Assembly: GCA_963789255.1 (NCBI GenBank)
Contig: CAWBJW010000002.1
Coordinates: 496,001-560,000, forward strand
Length of the DNA stretch: 64,000 nt
Direction of reading: 5' to 3'
Origin: DATARH01 sp963789255
GTDB lineage: Bacteria; Pseudomonadota; Alphaproteobacteria; ATCC43930; CGMCC-115725
Shown: positions 38,519 to 46,951 of the stretch, piece by piece
Position numbering within the stretch: the stretch's first letter is position 1
How the letters are laid out: the number at the start of each line of letters is the position of its first letter
Made by a program: the position numbers and the translations under genes
The notes under the pieces: model-generated
Database searches by the model: none
What the model saw: the letters and a program-made list of their open reading frames with translations, nothing else
Told to the model about the DNA's origin: nothing

Positions 38519-38765
38519 TCATCCGCCGATATCGACGACCAGCCGGCCGCGCACCTCGCCCTTGAGGATGCGCGGCGCGAGATCCGGCAGCCCGGCGAGC
38601 GCAACCACTTCGGTCATCCGGTCGAGCCGGTCCTGCGGCAGGTCGCGGGCGAGGCGGTCCCACGCCACGATCCGCGCGGCCCCCGGGCACATCACCGAGT
38701 TGATGCCGAGCAGGTTGACCGCGCGCAGCAGAAACGGCAGGACGCTTGCCGGCAGATCGCTGCCG
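38519..38765 (-). pseudogene. AcuI/YhdH-type zinc-free alcohol dehydrogenase, C-terminal fragment
   Basis: The minus strand encodes DLPASVLPFLLRAVNLLGINSVMCPGAARIVAWDRLARDLPQDRLDRMTEV then RILKGEVRGRLVVDIGG. These are the last 80 residues of the acryloyl-CoA reductase (AcuI/YhdH) family. The rest of the gene is absent; the fragment ends where a PGK fragment on the opposite strand begins. A recombination scar. Confidence 0.6.
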
Positions 38766-38914
38766 CCGGCGGCGACACGGTCGCCGCGCTCGCTGCCGCC
38801 GGTGTCACCGGCGACCTCACCTACATCTCGACCGCCGGCGGCGCCTTCCTCGAATGGCTGGAGGGGCGCGAGTTGCCGGGCGTGAAGGCGCTCGATTGGG
38901 GGGCAGCGCCATAG
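38752..38914 (+). pseudogene. Phosphoglycerate kinase C-terminal fragment, copy 1
   Basis: The plus strand encodes AAAGGDTVAALAAAGVTGDLTYISTAGGAFLEWLEG then RELPGVKAL. This is the conserved C-terminal end of phosphoglycerate kinase (nucleotide-binding GGDT loop and STGGGA-type helix cap). The other 340 or so residues are missing. It abuts the AcuI fragment on the other strand. A second, diverged copy lies about 330 bp downstream. Confidence 0.7.
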
Positions 38915-38945
38915 GCTCCTCCGGGTGGACAGGCGGGCAGCAATT

Positions 38946-39110
38946 CCCTGCCAGCAGGGAATTTTCGCGATATTGCCGCCGGAGCGCCGCGCGGGCGGCT
39001 CGCAAGGCGGCGGGAAGCCTGGCGTTCCGGCGAAACTCCCGGAGCGGGCAGCAGGGAGTTTTTTGCCGCCGAGCAGGGAGTTTTTGCGGCCGAGCAGGGA
39101 GCTTGCCCCG
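38946..39110 (+). repeat. Short direct repeats of AGCAGGGAATTTT/AGCAGGGAGTTTTT type
   Basis: Variants of gcagggaattttcgc and gagcagggagtttttgcgg occur at least three times between the two PGK fragments. The spacing is irregular. They may be the substrate of the rearrangement that left the fragments. Confidence 0.5.
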
Positions 39111-39241
39111 TTAAACCGTGAAAACCGTGTCATGCATGAGCCACCCCCGAACGCCGACCGCCGGATCGAAAACCCATGATATGGGCGTGCCTGCAGAACG
39201 ATACAAGAACGCCCTCTTCGCCGCGCGCTCGCCGCCTCGCC

Positions 39242-39349
39242 GCCGGCGTCATCGCCGATCTGACCTACGTCTCGACCGCCGGCGGCGCCTTCCTCGAATG
39301 GCTCGAGGGCCGCGAACTGCCCGGGGTGGCGGCGCTGGGCACGGGCTGA
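39242..39349 (+). pseudogene. Phosphoglycerate kinase C-terminal fragment, copy 2
   Basis: Reads AGVIADLTYVSTAGGAFLEW then LEGRELPGVAALGTG and a TGA at 39347-39349. It differs from copy 1 at several residues, so it is not a simple recent duplication. Like copy 1 it lacks the rest of the enzyme. The DNA between the two copies (38915-39241) holds short repeats of the type AGCAGGGAGTTTTTG and no gene. Confidence 0.65.
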
Positions 39350-39463
39350 GATAGATCACGCACGTCTGTCGCATAAGGGGTCGGCGCGTGCTGCGTGACG
39401 CCGTTTCTAGAAACCGGCGCGCGAGGCCTCCGCTCGTGCGACAATGACAGCGCCGGGTTGAGG

Positions 39464-39930
39464 ATGAGCGAACGAATGAAGGCGGGATTGGCAGCGAAGG
39501 GTGGCCCGGAGTTCGTTCGGCTCTTCGTCCCCTTGCTCGACACGTTGCGCGAGCTTGGCGATAGCGGCTTCCCAAGGAGGTGACGGAAAAAATTGCTGCT
39601 AGTCTTAAATTGTCTGATAACGTTTTGAACCGTACCAACAAGAACGGAGGATCTCGGTTTGCTAATCAGGTTGCATGGGCGAGGTTCTATTTAGCAAAAT
39701 CTGGTCTCATCGATACTTCTCAGCGTGGCGTTTGGACGTTGACCGAATCCGGGCGGCGCTCTCAGCTTGATTATGAAAATGCCCTCCGCATTTTTCGGGA
39801 CGTTCAAAAGAGCTTCAGAACGGACGAAGCCGAGGCCACTACCCTTCTTCCAGCGCCCGGTGAGGCCTCGGCCGGAATGGGATCAGAGTGCGCCTCGCGG
39901 CAAGCCATATCGTTGCTATTGACAATTTGA
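39464..39930 (+). pseudogene. Mrr N-terminal domain fragment of a restriction endonuclease
   Basis: GPEFVRLFVPLLDTLRELG, then after a one-base shift near 39575 EVTEKIAASLKLSDNVLNRTNKNGGSRFANQVAWARFYLAKSGLIDTSQRGVWTLTESGR. This is the winged-helix Mrr_N domain that precedes the Mrr nuclease in methyl-directed type IV restriction enzymes. The catalytic domain is missing: the frame ends in unrelated residues at 39930, just before a palindromic repeat. A defence-gene remnant. Confidence 0.7.
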
Positions 39931-39936
39931 GCACGC

Positions 39937-40020
39937 GTAGGAGGGGCTGAGCGCAGCGAAAGCCCATCCTCTTCGGCACGGCTCGCGGTGATGGGTTTCG
40001 CGACGCTCAACCCATCCTAA
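39937..40020. repeat. Palindromic repeat GTAGGATGGG family, copy 1
   Basis: Two inverted arms: GTAGGAGGGGCTGAGCGCAG...CCCATCC and gatgggtttcgcgacgctcaacccatccta. Each arm is itself a hairpin. It is the same family as 40100-40185 and 44088-44168. Confidence 0.8.
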
Positions 40021-40099
40021 CCAACGGCTTGGCCGGCTCAATCCTCCGCCCGCAGCCTCACATACGACCCCGGCGCATCCTCGATCGGGCGCAGTAAGC

Positions 40100-40185
40100 G
40101 TAGGATGGGTTGAGCGGAGCAAAACCCATCGCTTGTTCCGGTATGCGCATCGGAGATGGGCTTCGCTCCGCTCAACCCATCCTAC
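40100..40185. repeat. Palindromic repeat GTAGGATGGG family, copy 2
   Basis: GTAGGATGGGTTGAGCGGAG...AAAACCCATC and its inverted arm ending CTCAACCCATCCTAC. The ends are perfect inverted repeats of each other over the outer 15 bases or so, as in small MITE/REP-like elements. It lies beside copy 1, separated by 79 bp. Confidence 0.8.
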
Positions 40186-40245
40186 CCCTACTTCCGCCCC
40201 CTCACCCTGCCCTCTCCCCCGGTGGGGGAGAGGGTGATTTTGGGT

Positions 40246-41944
40246 TTAGTGGTTGGCGTGCCAGTGGGTGTTGCGCAGGACGCGGCCGGGGAGCGCGCCG
40301 GTGTGCTTCTTGTCTTCGAGCAGCACCTGGCCGTTGACGATCGTGTGGGAGACGCCCTCGGAGGTTTCCTTGATGCGCCAGCCGCCGGCCGGGAAATCGT
40401 GCACGACCTCTTCCTTGCCGCACTTCACGGTGGCGGGGTCGAAGATCACGATGTCGGCGGCGAGCCCCGGCCGCAGCAACCCGCGGTCGTAGAGGCCGAA
40501 GGTCGAGGCCGAGTTCGAACGTCAGGCGCCGCACCGCCTGCTCCAGGGTCATGACGTGCTTCTCGCGCACCCATTCGCCGAGCAGCTTGGTGAGGTAGCC
40601 GTAGCCGCCGTGGAACTGGACATGGGCGCCGCCGTCGCCGAGGCCGATCACCGCGTTGGGGTGGGTCAGGATCTTCTTCAGCGCCTCGTCGTCGATATTG
40701 TTCTCGGCCTGCAGGAAGCGGGTCTCCAACTTCTCTTCGACCACCAGATCGAGGAAGGCGTCGATCACCCGCTTGCCCTCTTTCTCGGCGATCTGGCCGA
40801 TCGACTTGAACTGCATCCACTTGTTCTTGTCGAGCGCGGGCTCGTTGACCCAGATGTAGTTCCACCAGGTCTTCGAGATGCCGACTGCGCTGTCGGGCTT
40901 GTTGACGACCGCCTCGTCGTGCAGCTTGGCGCGGATTTCCGGGTCGGCGTAGAGCCGCAATTTCTCCGCGTCCGACATCAGCAAAATCGGGTGCCAGGTC
41001 GGCAGGCCGCGGAAGACCTGGCTGTTCTTCATCGTGAAGTCCTGCGTCACCCGGTTCGGGCTGCACATCGGGTAGGCGCGGATGCCCAAGGCCGCCGTCT
41101 CCTCGATGCGCGCCATGTGGATCTTCCATTCATCCGGGCGGCGCATGGTCTGCGACAGGCTGTTGTAGACGACGGTGCGGCCGGTGGCTTCGGCGAGGCG
41201 CCGCATCATGCCGTCCTTCAGTTCGACATATTGCCCGCCGCCGGCCTGGATCGTGCCGGTCCCCATGTCGCGCAACACGTCGGCGAGCGCGAAGATCTCG
41301 TTCTCATCGGCCCACAATGCCGGGATCGGCACGCCCTGCGGATCGAAATGGCCCTTCTCGCGCGACACCGAGAGGCCGAGCGCGCCGGCCTGCATGCCGT
41401 CGCGCACGACATCCTGCATCGCCTTCACTTGCGCCTCGGTGGCGCCCGGCTTCTGGCAGTCGTCGCCCATCACGTAATGCCGCACCGCGGTGTGGCCGAT
41501 CAGATTGCCGACATTGACCCCGAGGTGGTTGTCGAGGTGCTCCATGTATTGCGGCACCGTCTCCCACTCGAACTCGACGGTTTTCAATATCTCCATCGGG
41601 ATCGCTTCGACATAGCTGAGGAATTCGGCGAGCCGCTCCTCCGTTCCTTTGCGCACCGGCGCCAGCGACAACGAGCAATTGCCGAAGATGACGCTGGTGG
41701 CGCCATGCTCGGGCGAAAAGGTGCACAGCGGATCCCAAGTGACCTGCGCGTCGTAGTGGCAGTGATTGTCGATAAAGCCGGGCGCGACCGCGCGCCCCGC
41801 GGCGTCGATGGTTTTAGCCGCCGGGCCCGACAGCTTGCCGATTTCGACGATCCGGCCAGCCTTGACCCCGACGTCGCCGCGAAAGGCCGGCAATCCCGAG
41901 CCGTCGACAACGAGGCCATTCTTGATCAGCAAATCATACGCCAT
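40246..41944 (-). CDS. D-aminoacylase-like amidohydrolase (one frameshift)
   Basis: An amidohydrolase of the N-acyl-D-amino-acid deacylase group. DLLIKNGLVVDGSGLPAFRGDVGVKAGRI is the N-terminal beta-sandwich, VAPGFIDNHCHYDAQ holds the HxH metal motif, FGNCSLS a conserved Cys, and AVIGLGDGGAH the catalytic Asp. Near 40512 the frame shifts; the second frame supplies FGLYDRGLLRPGLAADIVIFDP and the C-terminus HWHANH to 40246. Total about 566 residues. The start ATG at 41944 opens directly into the conserved fold. It is divergent from an MFS carrier, a likely transporter partner. Confidence 0.85.
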
Positions 41945-42162
41945 CGGTTTTCCTCCATCGGCCCGGACCACGCGGCCGGCTCGCTGCGTGACTGTAGCAC
42001 GCGACCGGTGCCGCGATGCGCGCATTCGCCGCATGGATCGGGGCCGAGCTATGCGTGGGGCGGCATGCTGGTGGACTTATTGGCAGGTGCGGGCTAAATG
42101 CATGTCTGCCAAGCAAAACAGGCCTGCGCGCCGCGTGGGAGCAATTGGGGGAGCGAGCGTCG

Positions 42163-43497
42163 ATGAGCGAGAGCGGGGTTGCCGTCGCACAATTGGGCGG
42201 TCTGCGGGCGGTCAGCCGCTATCAGTGGCTGGTGTTTCTCGTCGTGTGGCTCGGCTGGACGCTCGATGCGGCCGATTTCGGGCTCTACTCGCTGGTGCTG
42301 CGGCCGGCGCTGATCGAGCTGCTGGGCGGCAACCCGCCGCTCGCCGAGATCGGCAAATACGGCGGCCTGCTCGCGATGACGGGCCTGCTGGGGTGGGCCT
42401 TCGGCGGCTTCCTGTTCGGCATCCTCGCCGACTATATCGGCCGGGTGCGCACGCTCGCCTTCAGCATCGCGATCTACGCCGTCTTCACCGCGCTGCAAGG
42501 CCTGTCGCACGGCATCTGGGACTTCGCGATCTACCGCTTCATCGCCGGGCTCGGCACCGGCGCCGAACTGATGGTCGGCATCCCCTTGTTGACCGAGACG
42601 CTCGGCGAGACCCACCGGGCGAAGATCGCCGGCGTCATGATGACCGGCGGCGCGGTCGGCACCTTCGTCGGCGCCTGGGCCTATGGCCTGGTCGGCGGCT
42701 ATGGCTGGCGCTACGTGTTCTTCCTCGGCATCGTGCCGGCGATCCTGTTGGCGGTCATCCGGCGGCGGATGCTGGAGCCGGACCGCTTTGCCGATGTGCA
42801 GCAGCGGCGCCGCGCCGTCGCCACCGGCGTGCGCACCGACGAGGCCGACCGCGAGTTCATGCGCTTCGTGCCGATGCAGCTGTTCAACCGGGACAACCGC
42901 TACAACACGATGGTCGGGCTGCTGTTCGGCCTGGGATCGCTCTTGGCGATCTGGACCACGGTGATCTGGCTGCCGACGATCCTGTCATTGATGGTGCAGA
43001 AGAGCGGCGCCGCCAATGCCGCCGCCGCGGTGCCGTTCGTCAGCCGCGGCATGATGCTGTGGAGCGTCGGCGGCATTTTCGGCTACATCGCCTTCGGCTT
43101 CCTCGCCGATTGGATCGGGCGGCGCGGCACCGTCATCTTCTACAGCCTCGGCACGATCGTCGCCGGGCTGATCCTCTACCTGGCGCTGCCGGCCTACGAG
43201 CCGTGGTATCCGGTCGTCCTGCCGATCTTCGGCTTTTTCGTGTTCGGCGTCTTTTCGGGCTATGCGGTCTACCTGCCGGAGCTGTTCCCGACCCAGATCC
43301 GCTCGACCGCGGTCGGCTTCTGCACCGGCACGGCGCGCATCATCACCAGCTTCGGACCGCTCGTCGCCGGCCTCCTGGTCGGCGCCTTCGGCGGCAGCTT
43401 CAACCGGGTGACCGCGGTCATGACCTGCTTCGCGATCCTCAGCATCATCGCGATGCTGCTCGGCCGCGAAACCAAGGGAGCCCCCTTGCCGCGGTGA
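42163..43497 (+). CDS. MFS transporter, sialate/aromatic-acid:H+ symporter type
   Basis: Twelve membrane segments. LADYIGRVRTLAFSI is the loop 2-3 motif, FIAGLGTGAELMVGIPLLTETL the helix-4/5 region, ADWIGRRGTVIFYSLG the second loop motif and YLPELFPTQIRSTAVGFCTGTAR the family signature. The ATG at 42163 follows GGGGGAGCG. Divergent from the amidohydrolase with 218 bp between, so they may be controlled together. Substrate unknown. Confidence 0.88.
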   Translation: MSESGVAVAQLGGLRAVSRYQWLVFLVVWLGWTLDAADFGLYSLVLRPALIELLGGNPPLAEIGKYGGLLAMTGLLGWAFGGFLFGILADYIGRVRTLAFSIAIYAVFTALQGLSHGIWDFAIYRFIAGLGTGAELMVGIPLLTETLGETHRAKIAGVMMTGGAVGTFVGAWAYGLVGGYGWRYVFFLGIVPAILLAVIRRRMLEPDRFADVQQRRRAVATGVRTDEADREFMRFVPMQLFNRDNRYNTMVGLLFGLGSLLAIWTTVIWLPTILSLMVQKSGAANAAAAVPFVSRGMMLWSVGGIFGYIAFGFLADWIGRRGTVIFYSLGTIVAGLILYLALPAYEPWYPVVLPIFGFFVFGVFSGYAVYLPELFPTQIRSTAVGFCTGTARIITSFGPLVAGLLVGAFGGSFNRVTAVMTCFAILSIIAMLLGRETKGAPLPR

Positions 43498-43514
43498 CGC
43501 CCGCGCCGGCGCCC

Positions 43515-43555
43515 GCGGCGATGGGTTTCGCGTGGCCCGACCCATCTTGAGAGCT
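43515..43555. repeat. Half copy of the GATGGG palindrome family
   Basis: gcgatgggtttcgcgtgg followed by cccgacccatcttg forms one hairpin arm like those in the full copies at 39937, 40100 and 44088. It lies just after the MFS stop and may serve as a terminator. Confidence 0.5.
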
Positions 43556-43599
43556 ATGGTGGGGCGGAATGGCGTGTCCGACCGCGATGGACGGGAGCG

Positions 43600-43980
43600 A
43601 TGAAGCACTCTTCACCGGCTGGGGCGCTGGGCGCCGCCGCTATGGTCATTGCGTCGCTGCTGCCGGGCGCCATCGCTGCCGGCCGTGCGAGCTCCCGCAT
43701 CGATACGACGCACGCGACGCGCGACCGGCTCGCCCTCGACGCCTGCATCGTCCGGGGCGTCATCATCTACACCGATCCCTATATCGGCGGACGACTGACC
43801 AACACTCAAATCGTCGCCGATATCGCCGGTATGTGCTCCCGACCATCGCGTATTTATACCGAGGATCTGGGGCTCGATTCGGCGGAAGCGCAGCGGCTTC
43901 TCGAACAAACCATCGAGGCGGCTCTTCGCGGGCAATTCGATCGGGAGACCGGCCAAAGCATGTTGCGGAGCGCCTGGTAG
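43600..43980 (+). CDS. Secreted small protein of unknown function
   Basis: A 126-residue protein with a signal peptide (AGALGAAAMVIASLLPGAIAAG) and a mature part with two Cys (ALDACIVRG and AGMCSRPS) that could form one disulfide. Helical C-terminus. I do not recognise the family. It stands alone between the MFS gene and a palindromic repeat. The ATG at 43600 lies 11 bases after GGGAGCG. Confidence 0.55.
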   Translation: MKHSSPAGALGAAAMVIASLLPGAIAAGRASSRIDTTHATRDRLALDACIVRGVIIYTDPYIGGRLTNTQIVADIAGMCSRPSRIYTEDLGLDSAEAQRLLEQTIEAALRGQFDRETGQSMLRSAW

Positions 43981-44087
43981 GTTTCGCCGGCGGCCTTCCC
44001 ATCGTGCGGGGCTTCCGGCGTCGGCACCGCGCCTGTCACCATCAGGGCCAGGCGATCGGGAACACTTATAACGAACTCTCAAGCCGC

Positions 44088-44168
44088 GTATGATGGGCTG
44101 AGCGCAGCGAAGCCCATCATCCGAACGGCAGGGCTGCGATGGGCTTCGCTGCGCTCAGCCCATCCTAC
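44088..44168. repeat. Palindromic repeat GTAGGATGGG family, copy 3
   Basis: GTATGATGGGCTGAGCGCAGCGAAGCCCATC and an inverted arm GATGGGCTTCGCTGCGCTCAGCCCATCCTAC. The best-preserved copy: arms match over nearly their whole length. It overlaps the 3' end of the next minus-strand gene. Confidence 0.85.
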
Positions 44169-44550
44169 GATCTGGCAATTTCCACCAAGGTCGGATCATC
44201 CACAGCAATAAGGTCACCGTAAGCAGTAGTCCGACCCAAGCAATAACGACCAGCGTGTTCAACGTGTCCGACAGGACGCCCGGCGTCTGTCCTGCAACGA
44301 TCCAAATCAGGTCGCGAATCACCGTGTAGACGGTGAGCGAAGAAGCGACACAGTAGGCGACGAAAATCAGCCACCATCCGATTAGGGTCGGATAGAAGAA
44401 GCATACTGCGATAACTCCGGCGGCAACGACATACGGAACGAACGCTCCATCCTCATAGCCGTAGAGCGCAGTGAGCAGGGCCGGGATCGCCGCCAAAAGG
44501 TACACCCATGGCCAGCGGGCTGCGGCCCGCCTCCCGAGTGCCAAAATCAC
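44155..44550 (-). CDS. Small integral membrane protein
   Basis: 131 residues with four hydrophobic segments (WPWVYLLAAIPALLTALYGY, FVPYVVAAGVIAVCFFYP, WWLIFVAYCVASSLTVYTVI and TLVVIAWVGLLLTVTLLLWMI). No recognised domain. The last codons lie inside the palindromic repeat, so the C-terminus may have been altered by its insertion. It starts (GTG) next to an 18-bp tandem repeat shared with the thiolase stop. Confidence 0.5.
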   Translation of the reverse strand: MILALGRRAAARWPWVYLLAAIPALLTALYGYEDGAFVPYVVAAGVIAVCFFYPTLIGWWLIFVAYCVASSLTVYTVIRDLIWIVAGQTPGVLSDTLNTLVVIAWVGLLLTVTLLLWMIRPWWKLPDRRMG

Positions 44551-44586
44551 GATGACAGCCTAATAGTTGATGACAGCCTAATAGTT
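44551..44586. repeat. Perfect 18-bp tandem duplication over the thiolase stop
   Basis: GATGACAGCCTAATAGTT occurs twice in a row (44551-44568 and 44569-44586). On the minus strand it duplicates the AAC-TAT-TAG end of the thiolase gene. Confidence 0.95.
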
Positions 44587-45738
44587 TAGGATCGCGGTCA
44601 GACTCTCGTTCGTCATAATAATGGTCCCCGAGGCGGCGAACATGCCGCCGACGCCGTGGCACACGCTGATCTTGGCGCCCCTAACCTGGGCCGGGGCTGA
44701 CCCGCGCATCTGGCGCACGCTTTCCTGCAAGGCGTACATGCCGTACATGCCGGAATGCATGTAGCTGAGGCCGCCGCCATTGGTGTTGAGCGGCAGCTTG
44801 CCGCCGGGCGCGGTATTGCGGTCCCAGATGAACCCGGCCGCCGCACCGCGCTCGCAGAAACCGAGGTCTTCGAGGCCGTAGATCGGCAGGTGGGCGAAGG
44901 CGTCGTAGATCATCAGGTGGTCGACATCCTTGTGCGCGATGCCGGATTCCTCGAAGGCCTTGGCGCCGGCGACGCGGAAGGCGCGCGAGCTGGTGAAATC
45001 GGCCATCTGGCTGACCATCGGGGTCTCGACGCTCTCGCCGGTGCCGAGCAGGTAGACCGGCTTTGTGGGGAAATCCCTGGCGCGCTCGGCGCGAGTCAGG
45101 ATCAGGGCGCCGCCGCCATCGGTGACGAGACAGCACTGCAACAGCCGGAACGGATAGGCGATCATCCGCGAATTCAGCACGTCGTCGACGGTGATCGGGT
45201 CCTTGAAGGTGGCGCGCGGGTTTTTCGCGGCCCATTCGCGCTGCACGACCGCGACCATCGCCAGCTGCTCGTGGGTGGTGCCGTAGGTCTTCATGTAGCG
45301 CAGGACCGGGATCGGAAAGAGGGTCGGCGGCCCCATCGGCCCGTAAGGCAGTTCGAACTGGCCGGCGAGGCTCCCGGGCGACACCGCCGGGCGCGAGCGG
45401 GCGATGCCGGAACGGCCGCTTTCGCCATGGGTGATCAGCACGGTCTTGCACAGGCCCGATTCGAGCGCCGCGGCGGCATGGCGGACGTGGATCATGAACG
45501 AGCAGCCGCCAACCGCGGTGCCGTCGACCCATTTGGGGGTGATGCCGAGATAATGCGCGATCGTCACCGGCGTCTCGCCGGCGGTCGCGACCCCGTCGAT
45601 GTCGGCGGGTTTCAGCCCGGCGTCCTTCATCGCGTTGAGCGCGGCATCGGCATGGAGGCCGATCTGCGACAGGCCGGGGATGCGGCCCATTTCGGTCGTT
45701 TCGGCGGCGCCGACGATGGCGATCGATTTCGGTTTCAT
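44578..45738 (-). CDS. Thiolase-fold protein, SCP2-thiolase/acetyl-CoA acetyltransferase-like
   Basis: 386 residues. IAIVGAAETTEMGRIPGLSQIGLHADAALNAM starts the fold, and VGGCSFMIHVRHAAAAL carries the nucleophile-region Cys. DAFAHLPIYGLEDLGFCERG, LPLNTNGGGLSYMHSGMYG and ISVCHGVGGMFAASGTIIM are the C-terminal motifs with His and Cys. Members condense or cleave acyl-CoAs in fatty-acid or steroid side-chain breakdown. It is followed on the same strand by a DUF35 protein 20 bp upstream; DUF35 Zn-ribbon/OB proteins routinely pair with such thiolases. Confidence 0.88.
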   Translation of the reverse strand: MKPKSIAIVGAAETTEMGRIPGLSQIGLHADAALNAMKDAGLKPADIDGVATAGETPVTIAHYLGITPKWVDGTAVGGCSFMIHVRHAAAALESGLCKTVLITHGESGRSGIARSRPAVSPGSLAGQFELPYGPMGPPTLFPIPVLRYMKTYGTTHEQLAMVAVVQREWAAKNPRATFKDPITVDDVLNSRMIAYPFRLLQCCLVTDGGGALILTRAERARDFPTKPVYLLGTGESVETPMVSQMADFTSSRAFRVAGAKAFEESGIAHKDVDHLMIYDAFAHLPIYGLEDLGFCERGAAAGFIWDRNTAPGGKLPLNTNGGGLSYMHSGMYGMYALQESVRQMRGSAPAQVRGAKISVCHGVGGMFAASGTIIMTNESLTAILNY

Positions 45739-45758
45739 GGCGCTCAGCCTTTCGCCGG

Positions 45759-46169
45759 TTAACTTTTAGCGGGCCGGAACAGCGGCAGCGTGATCTCGTC
45801 GTCGAGCTTTTCGAAGGCGACTTCGAGCGGCATGTCGAGGACGAGAGCCTCGGGGGTCTGCGGGCAATCGACGATGTTGCTCATCATGCGCGGACCCTCG
45901 TCGAGTTCGACGACGGCGATCGCGTAAGGCGGGGTGAAGCCCGGCACCGGCCGGTGATGGATCACATAGCTGTAGAGCCGGCCCCGGCCAGAGGCGCGAA
46001 AGACGCTAACCTCGCGCGCCGCGCAATGCGGGCAGAACGGGCGCGGCGGGAAATAGGCCTGGTGGCAGGAATCGCAGCGCTGCAGGCGCAGTTCGCCGGA
46101 GCGCGTCCCCTCCCAGAAATGCATGGTTTCGGGCGTCGGCGTCGGCCGCGCGCGCTGTCCTTCGGGCAT
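45759..46169 (-). CDS. DUF35 Zn-ribbon/OB-fold protein, thiolase partner
   Basis: A 136-residue protein with a Zn ribbon CDSCHQAYFPPRPFCPHC and an OB-fold (GRLYSYVIHHRPVPGFTPPYAIAVVELDEG). These are acyl-CoA-binding partners of SCP2-type thiolases and hydratases. It ends 20 bp before the thiolase start on the same strand, so the two form an operon. The ATG at 46169 is preferred over an upstream start at 46205. Confidence 0.85.
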   Translation of the reverse strand: MPEGQRARPTPTPETMHFWEGTRSGELRLQRCDSCHQAYFPPRPFCPHCAAREVSVFRASGRGRLYSYVIHHRPVPGFTPPYAIAVVELDEGPRMMSNIVDCPQTPEALVLDMPLEVAFEKLDDEITLPLFRPAKS

Positions 46170-46264
46170 GTCGCAAATTCCCAACCAGGGTTGATGGCGA
46201 ATCAAGGTTGCTGCGCCGCGGGGTTTACGGCAAACGGAATCTGCATGGGATGAGGGAGGCGGGG

Positions 46265-46777
46265 ATGATCACACCGGCTTATCTACGCACGATGGCAGCC
46301 TACAACGCCGAGATGAACCGTCGCCTCTACGCGGCCGCCGGGCGGCTCGGCGAGGCCGAGCGGCGGATGCCGAGGGGCGCCTTCTGGGGCTCGATCCACG
46401 GCACGCTCGTCCACATCCTGTGGGGCGACAGCCAGTGGATGAGCCGCTTCGACGACTGGCCGCGCCCCGCAACTCCGATCAAACAGAGCGACCATTTCAT
46501 CGAGGATTGGGCCGGGCTGTGCACGGCGCGCGACAAGGCCGATGCCGACATCTCGCGCTGGGCGGCCAGGATCGACGATGCGTGGCTCGACCAGGACCTC
46601 ACTTGGTTCAGCGGCGCCGCCGGGCGCGAGATCCGCGCCCCGAAGCGCCTCCTCGTCAGCCATTTCTTCAACCACCAGACGCATCACCGCGGCCAGGCGC
46701 ATGCGCTGCTGACCGCAGCGGGGCAACAGACCGGCGACACCGATCTGTTCCTCGTGGTGCCGGAGATGATCGCTTAG
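46265..46777 (+). CDS. DinB family protein
   Basis: A four-helix DinB/YfiT-like protein of 170 residues. The metal-binding His are in GTLVHILWGDSQW and HFFNHQTHHRGQAHALL. These proteins are putative metal-dependent thiol-transferases; the substrate is unknown. The ATG at 46265 follows GAGGCGGGG. Confidence 0.82.
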   Translation: MITPAYLRTMAAYNAEMNRRLYAAAGRLGEAERRMPRGAFWGSIHGTLVHILWGDSQWMSRFDDWPRPATPIKQSDHFIEDWAGLCTARDKADADISRWAARIDDAWLDQDLTWFSGAAGREIRAPKRLLVSHFFNHQTHHRGQAHALLTAAGQQTGDTDLFLVVPEMIA

Positions 46778-46811
46778 GGCCTGAGACGGAACAAACGCAT
46801 CAGTTGCTTCT

Positions 46812-46905
46812 TCATCGTCGTCACTCCCGCGCAAGCGGAAGTCCAGAGCGGCACCCGTGTCGGCGGCCCTGGATGCCCGCCTTCGCGGGCATGACGAAAC
46901 AACAG
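46812..46905. repeat. Intergenic CGTCACTCCCGCGCAAG-type palindrome
   Basis: cgtcactcccgcgcaagcgg and, after 40 bases, cgccttcgcgggcatgacg form the two inverted ends of a repeat type widespread in alphaproteobacterial intergenic DNA. It lies between convergent gene ends. Confidence 0.6.
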
Positions 46906-46951
46906 ATGGTTCGACTGTTCCGCGCCGAACCCTTAGTCAGGATCACCCCGG

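Noticed and set aside
40556..42097. Long 513-codon frame on the plus strand
   Set aside because: Antisense shadow of the D-aminoacylase-like gene.
41766..43550. 594-codon frame overlapping the MFS gene
   Set aside because: Arg-rich out-of-frame reading of the MFS transporter; no hydrophobic segments.
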